Source: Nocardia nova NBRC 15556
GTDB lineage: Bacteria; Actinomycetota; Actinomycetes; Mycobacteriales; Mycobacteriaceae
DNA length: 64,000 bases
Assembly: GCF_001613005.1 (NCBI RefSeq)
Contig: NZ_BDBN01000051.1
Coordinates: forward strand, 1-64,000
Direction: 5' to 3'
Shown here: positions 40,422 through 46,846 of the stretch, one piece after another
How positions within the stretch are numbered: the stretch's first letter is position 1
How the letters are laid out: each line of letters starts with the position of its first letter
Notes under the pieces: generated by a model
Databases searched by the model: none
Seen by the model: the letters and a program-made list of their open reading frames with translations, nothing else
What the model was told of the DNA's origin: nothing
Translations under genes and position numbers: made by a program

Positions 40422-40767
40422 TCACAGCACGACGGTTTCGCCGCGCGGAATCTCCACGATCCGGTCGGCCCAGCCGCGCCGGCCCATCCGGTCCCGGAAA
40501 TCGCCGAGCGGGGAGGCGAAGACGGGGTAGTCGTCGTAGTGCACCGGCACCGCGCGCGGCAGTCGCAGCAGGTCTACGAGTCCGGTTCCCTGCGCCCCGT
40601 CCATCGTGACGGTGAGTCCGAAGGGCAGTCGCGGCCCGGCGGGCAGCCGCCGGGAGATCAGCCCGTAACCCAGATAGGCGTGCTGGTTGCGATGCAGGAA
40701 GTTCGGGTCGGTCAGCACCGTGATCTCGCCGAAGGACAGCAGCGTCGTCGGTGATCGACAGGTCCAC
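40422..40767 (-). pseudogene. Degenerate MBL-fold hydrolase (frameshift plus internal deletion)
   Basis: A GTG at 40767 with CGGAG 6 nt upstream opens VDLSITDDA; about 27 nt later the homology moves to another frame (TTLLSFGEITVLTDPNFL, then HRNQHAYLGYGL). After ISRRL the sequence jumps to the family's C-terminus (FGLTVTMDGAQGTGLVDLLR, VPVHYDDYPVFASPLGDF). The middle of about 130 residues with the zinc-binding HxHxDH motif is missing. The intact homologue would be about 250 aa. It directly follows the phytoene-desaturase-like gene and cannot be a working hydrolase. Confidence 0.78.
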
Positions 40768-40783
40768 AGCTGTCTCCGTCCGG

Positions 40784-42424
40784 TCAGCGGTCGGTGTCGT
40801 AGAGGGCGCTGTGCAAGCGGGACAACAACTTTCGCCGCGGCCATCCGGTGGGCCGGGAATCGGCCAAGGCGGCGCGGGCGGCGTTGGCGCCGCAGGTGCC
40901 GTGCACGCCGCCGCCCGGATGTGCCGACGCCGAGCCCAGATACAGCCCCGGCACCACGGTTTCGGGGCGGCCGAGCCCGGGAACCGGGCGGAACACCAAC
41001 TGTTGATGCAATTGGGAAGTGCCGCCGTTGACCGCGCCGCCGACGAGATTGCCGTCGGCGCCGTGCAAATCGCTGGGCCGCTGCACGATTCGTGCGTGAA
41101 TCCGGCTGCCGAAGCCGGGGGCGTAGGCCTCGAGCACGGCGTCGACCCGTTCGGCCAGCAGGTCGGCCGAGGCGTCGTCGGTGACCCCGCGCGGCAGGTG
41201 GGTGTAGGCCCACGCCGATTCGGTGCCGGGCGCCGACCGGCTGGGATCGGCCGTGGTCATCTGACCGAACAGCATGAACGGCGTGTGCGGTACCACGCCG
41301 GTGCCGATATCGGTGGTCCACCGCGCCAGCCCCGCCCGGTCGGCGCCCAGATGCACCGTGCCCGCCGCCCGAAGCTGCTTCGATCGCCACGGAATCGGTT
41401 CGGAGAGAGCGTAATTCACTTTCACGGTCGGCGCGTCCCAGGTGAATCGTTCGAGATCCGCGCGCAGCCGTTGCGGCAGATCCGCGTCGGCGAGCAGCCG
41501 GGTGTAGAGCGTCGGCGCGTCGATGTCGGCGATGACGGCCTTGCGTGCCCGCACCACCTGGCCGGCGGCGGTGATCACCCCGGCGGCGCGTCCGTCGCGG
41601 ATGAAAACGCGGTCCACCGGCTGGCCGCAGTGCACCCGGGCCCCCGCCGATTCGGCGCGGTGGACCAGGGCCGCACTCAGTGCCCCGGCTCCGCCCACCG
41701 GAACCGGAAATCCGCCGTCCTGGGCGAGCATGGTCAGCAGATAGCCGTAGACACCGCTGCCGGGGGCGTCCACCGGGACATCGGCATGCATCGCGTTGCC
41801 CAGGATCAGCAGTTTGGCGGCCTCGTCGTGGAACAATTCGTCGACCATCCGCCCGACCGGCAGCATCAGGAACCGCAGATAGCGGAACAGTTCGGCGGAG
41901 CCGAGATCGCGCCACAACCCGGCCGCGCCGCGCACGGGCGGGAACGGGCCGAGGAACGACCCGAGCAGATGTTCGCGCACCTGCCGCCACTGCTCGACCA
42001 GCCGCAGCCAGGTGCGGCCGTCGCGGGGATCGCGCCGAGCCAGCGTCTCAGCCGTGGCTTCGGCGTCCGGATGCACGACGGCGGCATCCGTATCCTCGGG
42101 GCTCGACGGGTGGCCGTACACGATGGGCGCTCGGCTCCACCGCAATCCGTGATCGTCCAGACCGAGGTCGCGCAGCGCCGGCGAGGCGCCGACCATCGGA
42201 TAGAACGCGCTGAACAGATCCATCCGGTAGCCGGGTACCAGCTCGGCGCTGCGCACGGCGCCCCCGGCGGTGTCCTGGGCTTCCAGCACCGCCACATCCC
42301 AGCCGTGATCGGCGAGCAGCGCGGCGCTCACCAGGCCGTTGTGCCCGCCGCCGATGATCACGGCATCGACCGGCTCGGCGTCGAGCGGCGTCGAACCACC
42401 GGGGGCGGGCGAGGTCACGGGCAC
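40784..42424 (-). CDS. FAD-dependent phytoene-desaturase-like oxidoreductase
   Basis: 546-aa amine-oxidase/CrtI-type flavoprotein. Dinucleotide-binding GGGHNGLVSAALLADHGWDV (residues about 26-45), VLEAQDTAGGAVRSAEL, the substrate region with GGAGALSAALVHRAESAGA, and the C-terminal FAD signature GLYLGSASAHPGGGVHGTCG are intact. In actinobacteria such NAD(P)/FAD proteins lie near carotenoid or lipid genes; no phytoene synthase is near, so the substrate is unknown. It is downstream of, and 3 bp from, the SRPBCC gene at 42428, forming one operon under a stress-type promoter. Confidence 0.88.
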   Translation of the reverse strand: MPVTSPAPGGSTPLDAEPVDAVIIGGGHNGLVSAALLADHGWDVAVLEAQDTAGGAVRSAELVPGYRMDLFSAFYPMVGASPALRDLGLDDHGLRWSRAPIVYGHPSSPEDTDAAVVHPDAEATAETLARRDPRDGRTWLRLVEQWRQVREHLLGSFLGPFPPVRGAAGLWRDLGSAELFRYLRFLMLPVGRMVDELFHDEAAKLLILGNAMHADVPVDAPGSGVYGYLLTMLAQDGGFPVPVGGAGALSAALVHRAESAGARVHCGQPVDRVFIRDGRAAGVITAAGQVVRARKAVIADIDAPTLYTRLLADADLPQRLRADLERFTWDAPTVKVNYALSEPIPWRSKQLRAAGTVHLGADRAGLARWTTDIGTGVVPHTPFMLFGQMTTADPSRSAPGTESAWAYTHLPRGVTDDASADLLAERVDAVLEAYAPGFGSRIHARIVQRPSDLHGADGNLVGGAVNGGTSQLHQQLVFRPVPGLGRPETVVPGLYLGSASAHPGGGVHGTCGANAARAALADSRPTGWPRRKLLSRLHSALYDTDR

Positions 42425-42427
42425 TCG

Positions 42428-42889
42428 CTACGGCCGGGGCCGGTCGACGTCCCCGCGCCACGCACCGGATTCCTGTGGGCGCGCCTCGATGAAGTCGCGG
42501 AAACGCTCGAGGTCACCCTTGACGCGGCGATCGAGTATTCCGAGCTTGTCGGCGACGTTCTCCACGAACCCGTCCGGATCGATATCCATCTGCGCGGTGA
42601 CGCGCGTGGTGTCCTCGTCGAGCCGATGGAAGGTGATCACGCCCGCATGCCGGGGACCGGCCTCCGAGGTCCACGACACCCGCTCGTCGGGGTGCTGCTC
42701 GGTGATCTTCGCGTCGAATTCGCGCGTCGCGCCGGCGACGTGCACCGTCCAGTGGGTGTGCGTGTCGTCGCGCTGCTCGACCCGCTCGACGCCCTGCATG
42801 AACTGCGGGAACGATTCGAACTGGGTCCACTGGTTGTAGGCGGTGGTCACCGGTACGTGCACATCGACCGATTCGGTGACTGTTGTCAT
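42428..42889 (-). CDS. SRPBCC (cyclase/dehydrase-type) family protein
   Basis: 153-aa SRPBCC protein of the coenzyme Q10-binding/cyclase class: VDVHVPVTTAYNQWTQFESF, PQFMQGVERVEQRDDTHTHW, RVSWTSEAGPRHAGVITFHR and a C-terminal helix (LGILDRRVKGDLERFRDFI). This YCII-like stress-associated type is common in actinobacteria. ATG 42889 has GAGGAGG upstream; the open frame to 42955 covers the promoter. First gene of an operon with the phytoene-desaturase-like gene. Confidence 0.85.
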   Translation of the reverse strand: MTTVTESVDVHVPVTTAYNQWTQFESFPQFMQGVERVEQRDDTHTHWTVHVAGATREFDAKITEQHPDERVSWTSEAGPRHAGVITFHRLDEDTTRVTAQMDIDPDGFVENVADKLGILDRRVKGDLERFRDFIEARPQESGAWRGDVDRPRP

Positions 42890-42930
42890 GCTGCGACCTC
42901 CTCGTGGTCTCGGTGGGCAACGCTGACGCC

Positions 42931-42955
42931 ATACCCGCGCCACGCGCTCGTACAC
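42931..42955 (-). promoter_or_regulatory. Putative sigma-B/F-type promoter of the SRPBCC-oxidoreductase operon
   Basis: Minus strand GTGT (42955-42952), 15 nt, GGGTAT (42936-42931), 41 bp before the SRPBCC start. Confidence 0.6.
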
Positions 42956-43002
42956 GGATCACTCGGGGGTGGCGCCGAGTGCGTGCGGCGCCGCGTCGCG
43001 GG

Positions 43003-44094
43003 TTACCAGGTCAGAACGGGTTTGACGACGCGTCCCGCGTGGTGGTCGGCCAGGGCGGTGCCGATCTCGGTGGACGGGTAGGACCGGACCAGCCGGTCGA
43101 GCGGTAGCCGCCCGGCCGTGTAGAGCTCCAGCAACTGCGGGATGAACCGCTGCGGCACGGCGTCGCCCTCCAGGCAACCGTGAATGGTCTTGCCGCCCAA
43201 AACGATCTCGCGCATGTCGAGTTGCGGGACGCCGACGCCGAGGCCGACCACCGCCACCGCGCCACCGGTGGCCAGGGCCGCCACCGCCGCGGCGAGCACC
43301 TCCGGGCGGCCGGTGGTGTCGAGGGCATGGGTGGCGCCGCCGCCGGTGAGTTCGGCGATCGTGGCGGCGGTCTCGACGTCGGCCGGGTCGAGCGCGGCGG
43401 CCGCGCCGAGTTCGAGGGCCAGCGCACGGCGATCGGCCGAGGGTTCGACGACCAGCACCGTGGTGCCGGGCAGTGTCCGCGCGGCCAGGAGTCCGGCCAT
43501 ACCGACCGCACCCGCGCCGTAGATCAGGATCTGCGAATCCGGTTCGGGGGCGAGCACATTCAGGATCGCGCCCGCGCCGGTCTGGAAACCGCAGCCCAGC
43601 GCGGCGGCGACGACCGGATCGGTGTCGGCGGGGACGACGATCGTGTTGTCCGCGGTGCTCAGCGCGTACCCGGCGAAACTCGACTGCCCGAAGAAACCGT
43701 CGCGCACGCGCGTGCCGTCGACGGTGATGCGGGGCGAGCGGTCGGCACGGCCGCCGAACTGGTTCAACGCGGTGGATCGCGCACAGTACGGCAGCCGGCC
43801 GAGACGGCAGTTGCGGCAGTTCCCGCAGTGCCGGAAGGTCAGCACCACCCGGTCGCCGGGCCGCACACCCGTCACCCCGGCGCCGACGGTCTCCACCACA
43901 CCCGCGCCCTCGTGGCCGAGCAGCACCGGGCGGTCGGACGCGCCGGCGGCGCGGGAGACCAGATCGGTGTGGCAGATGCCCGACGCCTCGATCCGGACCA
44001 GGATCTCGTCGGCGCGCGGCTCGTCGATCGCGACGGATTCGAGGCTGAACGGAGCCCGCGGATCACGCGACAGCGCGGCAGTGGTCAGCGGCAC
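43003..44094 (-). CDS. Zinc-dependent alcohol dehydrogenase (aryl-alcohol type)
   Basis: 363-aa medium-chain dehydrogenase. Catalytic zinc: Cys in ASGICHTDLVSRA and His-Glu in LLGHEGAGVVETVGAGV; structural zinc: CGNCRNCRLGRLPYC with four Cys. NAD(P)-binding IYGAGAVGMAGLLAA. CGFQTGAGAILNVL is typical of aryl/benzyl-alcohol dehydrogenases, so oxidation of an aromatic or long-chain alcohol is likely. It starts 3 bp after the stop of the DUF4334 gene and is probably controlled by the divergent TetR gene. Confidence 0.92.
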   Translation of the reverse strand: MPLTTAALSRDPRAPFSLESVAIDEPRADEILVRIEASGICHTDLVSRAAGASDRPVLLGHEGAGVVETVGAGVTGVRPGDRVVLTFRHCGNCRNCRLGRLPYCARSTALNQFGGRADRSPRITVDGTRVRDGFFGQSSFAGYALSTADNTIVVPADTDPVVAAALGCGFQTGAGAILNVLAPEPDSQILIYGAGAVGMAGLLAARTLPGTTVLVVEPSADRRALALELGAAAALDPADVETAATIAELTGGGATHALDTTGRPEVLAAAVAALATGGAVAVVGLGVGVPQLDMREIVLGGKTIHGCLEGDAVPQRFIPQLLELYTAGRLPLDRLVRSYPSTEIGTALADHHAGRVVKPVLTW

Positions 44095-44097
44095 GGC

Positions 44098-44565
44098 TCA
44101 GACCCGCTCGAGCAGGAAGTAGAAGAATTCGCCGCCGGCCAGCACCAATTCGGGGCGGCCGTTCATGATGCCCATCAGCGTGTTGTCGTCGAGGCGCTTG
44201 AAGTGGTCGAACACCGCGCGGCCGTCGTAGACCATGGTCGCGGTGACCTCGCCGCGGAATTCGATATTCCACAGCGTGGCCTTGCCGCCGCCCAATTCGA
44301 CATCGGAGAACAGCGTGCCGTCCTCGGCGCGGCAGATCAGCGGTTCGGCATCCATCGTCGAATGGAAGGTCTTGCCGTACCAGCCGCTCTTGTCGAGTGC
44401 GCGGCACAGCGGATGTCCGGTGCGGAAGGCGGCGCCTTTCCATTCGCCGAGGATGTCCTCGGCGCGTACCACCGCGAGGTCGGCCCACAGCCGGTCCAGC
44501 TCGTCCGTCGTTACCCCGCTCGATTGCGCCGCCAGCTCGCGCCAGCGTTCGGTCGTCCCGGTCAT
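44098..44565 (-). CDS. GXWXG/DUF4334 domain-containing protein
   Basis: 155-aa protein with the N-terminal GXWXG motif (ILGEWKGAAFRTGHPL) and the DUF4334 C-terminal part (TMVYDGRAVFDHFKRLDDNT, then LMGIMNGRPELVLAGGEFFYF). The family has no established function but often accompanies oxidoreductases. ATG 44565 with GGAGG 6 nt upstream. First gene of a two-gene operon with the alcohol dehydrogenase; twin TetR operators lie 19 bp upstream. Confidence 0.88.
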   Translation of the reverse strand: MTGTTERWRELAAQSSGVTTDELDRLWADLAVVRAEDILGEWKGAAFRTGHPLCRALDKSGWYGKTFHSTMDAEPLICRAEDGTLFSDVELGGGKATLWNIEFRGEVTATMVYDGRAVFDHFKRLDDNTLMGIMNGRPELVLAGGEFFYFLLERV

Positions 44566-44583
44566 CGCATCCTCCACAGTTTC

Positions 44584-44629
44584 CCGAACCAGTTGGTTCG
44601 GCAACCTACACCCGAACCAACTGGTTCGG
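44584..44629. promoter_or_regulatory. Twin 18-bp TetR operators
   Basis: CCGAACCAGTTGGTTCGG (44584-44601) and CCGAACCAACTGGTTCGG (44612-44629). Each is an inverted repeat with 8-bp arms, the two are exact reverse complements of each other, and their centres are 28 bp apart. They fill the gap between the DUF4334-ADH operon and the divergent TetR gene. Confidence 0.85.
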
Positions 44630-44647
44630 CAAGATAGGATCCGCGGC

Positions 44648-45196
44648 ATGCGCGCAGCAGGCCATGCCACCAGGGAGCGAATCCTCGCCGCGGCCAAGGC
44701 GGAGTTCGCCCGCTACGGCGTGGCCGGAGCCCGGATCAACCGGATCGCGGAGGCGGCCAATGCCAGCAAGGATCGCCTGTACGCCTATTTCGCCGGCAAG
44801 GACGATCTCTACGCGGCGGTGACCGAGCAGTGGGCGACCGAGACCACCGCCGAGACCGCCCTGGACGCGGGCGATCTGCCGTCCTATGTCGGCAGGCTTT
44901 TCGATCACTATCTGCGAAACCCCGACAACGCCCGCCTGCAGGCGTGGGCGGAGATCGAACGCACCGACATCCCGGGCGCCGACGAGGCGATCCGCCGCGC
45001 GGTCGCACCCAAGATCGCCGAGATCCGCCGCGGTCAGCGCGCCGGGGTCATCACCGGCACCTTCCATCCGCTGACGCTGCTGACCCTGCTGACCGATCTC
45101 GCCCGCACCTCCGCGGTCCACGCCCTGCACGACGACGATGCCGAGGACCGGCGCGCGGCCACCGTTCTCGCGGCCCGGCGGCTGATCGCCCCCTGA
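44648..45196 (+). CDS. TetR/AcrR family regulator of the adjacent dehydrogenase operon
   Basis: 182-aa TetR protein. N-terminal HTH: TRERILAAAKAEFARYGVAG, ARINRIAEAANASKDRLYAY followed by FAGKDDLYAAV. The C-terminal part is of the TetR_C type with EIRRGQRAGVITGTFHPLTL. ATG 44648 is 7 nt after a TAGGAT -10-like hexamer (44635-44640) and has no RBS, so a leaderless transcript is likely. The operator pair overlaps its -35 region, which predicts autoregulation together with control of the divergent DUF4334-ADH genes. Confidence 0.9.
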   Translation: MRAAGHATRERILAAAKAEFARYGVAGARINRIAEAANASKDRLYAYFAGKDDLYAAVTEQWATETTAETALDAGDLPSYVGRLFDHYLRNPDNARLQAWAEIERTDIPGADEAIRRAVAPKIAEIRRGQRAGVITGTFHPLTLLTLLTDLARTSAVHALHDDDAEDRRAATVLAARRLIAP

Positions 45197-45207
45197 GCGT
45201 GGCGCCG

Positions 45208-45232
45208 GTTTGCCCGCCGTGGTCGCGGGTAG
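45208..45232 (+). promoter_or_regulatory. Putative sigma-B/F-type promoter of the general-stress SDR
   Basis: GTTT (45208-45211), 15 nt, GGGTAG (45227-45232), 65 bp before the SDR start. Confidence 0.65.
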
Positions 45233-45297
45233 CGCGAGTGCTGAGGCTCCACGCAAGCGCGGGGCTTCCACCGCCGCCACGTCGACAGGAGATCGCG

Positions 45298-46137
45298 ATG
45301 GGTTTTCCGGAGCAGCAGCAACAGGTCCCCGGGGTGCAACAGCAGATGTCTCCGCGACCGGACTGCGGGGAGGACAGCTATCAGGGATCGGGCAAGCTCA
45401 CCGGAAAGGCAGCGGTGATCACCGGCGCCGACAGCGGAATCGGCCGGGCCGTGGCCATCGCCTTCGCGCGCGAGGGCGCCGATGTGCTGATCTCCTACCT
45501 CGACGAGCACGAGGACGCCCAACAGGTCGTCGCGCTGGTGGAGCAGGCGGGCCGCAAGGCGGTCGCGGTACCTGGCGACCTCTCCGATCCCGAACACTGC
45601 AAGGCCGTCATCGACCGCGCCGCAACCGAATTCGGCAAGATCGACGTGCTGGTCAGCAACGCCGCGTATCAGATGACGCACGAAAGCCTCGACGAGATCT
45701 CCGGCGAGGAATGGGATTACACGTTCAAGCTCAATGTCGGCGCGCTGTTCCATCTGGTGAAGGCGGCCGTCCCGCATATGCCGGCGGGCGGCTCGATCAT
45801 CGGCAGCTCCTCGGTGAACTCCGATATGCCCTCACCGACGCTGGCGCCCTACGCCGCCACCAAGGCGGCGATCGCCAACTTCTGCGCCAGTCTCGCGCAG
45901 ATGTTGGGGGAGAAGGGAATTCGCGTCAACAGCGTGGCGCCCGGTCCTATCTGGACGCCGCTGATCCCGTCCACCATGCCGGTGGAGAAGGTGCGCAACT
46001 TCGGCGACGACGTCCCGCTCGGTCGGGCCGGGCAACCCGCCGAGCTCGCCGCCTCCTATGTGCTGCTGGCCTCCGACGACGGCAGCTACATCTCCGGCGC
46101 GCGGCTCGCCGTGACCGGCGGCCGGCCGATCCTCTGA
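45298..46137 (+). CDS. SDR family oxidoreductase (general stress protein 39-like)
   Basis: 279-aa classical short-chain dehydrogenase with an N-terminal extension of about 30 residues (Gln-rich PEQQQQVPGVQQQM) typical of the YdaD/Gsp39 group. NAD-binding TGADSGIGRAVA, VSNAAYQMTHES, catalytic Ser in GSSSVNSD and YAATKAAIANF with Tyr-Lys, then VNSVAPGPIWTPLIPS. Bacillus relatives are sigma-B-controlled; a perfect stress-type promoter is present here too. ATG 45298 with AGGAG upstream. Substrate unknown. Confidence 0.92.
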   Translation: MGFPEQQQQVPGVQQQMSPRPDCGEDSYQGSGKLTGKAAVITGADSGIGRAVAIAFAREGADVLISYLDEHEDAQQVVALVEQAGRKAVAVPGDLSDPEHCKAVIDRAATEFGKIDVLVSNAAYQMTHESLDEISGEEWDYTFKLNVGALFHLVKAAVPHMPAGGSIIGSSSVNSDMPSPTLAPYAATKAAIANFCASLAQMLGEKGIRVNSVAPGPIWTPLIPSTMPVEKVRNFGDDVPLGRAGQPAELAASYVLLASDDGSYISGARLAVTGGRPIL

Positions 46138-46145
46138 TCGGCCCG

Positions 46146-46670
46146 TCAATCGGTCCGGCCGTGGCCGGTCCCGGGCGGCGGAGCGGACTCCGGCCGTCCC
46201 GGCTGCGGAGAGCCCTCGAACAGGATGGGACGGTCGGCCGGGCCGAGGAACAGGCCGAACAGCAGCATCGCCGCGCCGAGGCCCAGATGCAGCCAGTTGT
46301 CCGCGGTGTTGACCGGAATGACGTTCGCGGTCGACTCCTTGTCCACGACCAGTCCGTACACCCACAGCGCGAGATAGACGACACCGCCTGCGATGAGGTA
46401 GGTCCGCGCGGTCATCGTCGTGCGGCCCATCGCCAGACCCGCGACGCCGAACACCAGGTGCACGGTGTTGTGCAGCCCCGAGACCTGGAACACCCCGAAC
46501 AGTTCGGCGCCGGAATGGTGCCCGCTCCAGGTGAGCATGTCGTAGTTCGTGGTCACGCCCGGAATGAACCCGAGCACCCCGACCACCAGGAACGCCGCCC
46601 CGACCAGATAGGCCGCGGCCTGCACCGGGGAAACCCGCGCCCGATGCCGAGGTACAGATGCGGTGGCCAT
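46146..46670 (-). CDS. DUF4383 domain-containing membrane protein
   Basis: 174-aa DUF4383 protein with four predicted helices: AAAYLVGAAFLVVGVLGFIP, HNTVHLVFGVAGLAMGR, TYLIAGGVVYLALWVYGLVV, and WLHLGLGAAMLLFGLFLGP. Conserved HHSGAELFGVFQVSGLHN matches the family. C-terminal tail is Pro-rich and cytoplasmic. Function unknown. ATG 46670; the frame extends to 46724. It converges with the SDR and is divergent from the molybdopterin oxidoreductase. No stress-type promoter found for it. Confidence 0.87.
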   Translation of the reverse strand: MATASVPRHRARVSPVQAAAYLVGAAFLVVGVLGFIPGVTTNYDMLTWSGHHSGAELFGVFQVSGLHNTVHLVFGVAGLAMGRTTMTARTYLIAGGVVYLALWVYGLVVDKESTANVIPVNTADNWLHLGLGAAMLLFGLFLGPADRPILFEGSPQPGRPESAPPPGTGHGRTD

Positions 46671-46750
46671 CGCTGCTCCCTTCGAGTGCCGACGATTCGC
46701 CCGTATCTCCGAAGGTAACCGCACCGGACCGCCGCAAACAGCGCGAAGCA

Positions 46751-46775
46751 GTTACAACCCGGTGAGCGCGGGTAT
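46751..46775 (+). promoter_or_regulatory. Putative sigma-B/F-type promoter of the molybdopterin oxidoreductase
   Basis: GTTA (46751-46754), 15 nt, GGGTAT (46770-46775), 71 bp before the likely start. GTTA departs from GNNT at the last base. Confidence 0.45.
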
Positions 46776-46846
46776 GGCGCACACAGACCTGGGCTATCGC
46801 CAGGACCGGTCCGCTTCGTCCGCCACACTTCGTCTCCGAGGTGACC

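Noticed and set aside
40751..43081. 776-codon plus-strand frame opposite the phytoene-desaturase-like and SRPBCC genes
   Set aside because: Antisense shadow; the minus-strand proteins carry complete motifs.
46671..46750. Possible stress-type promoter for the DUF4383 gene
   Set aside because: Best match is GTTA-N13-GGGCGA, outside the spacing and sequence seen elsewhere.
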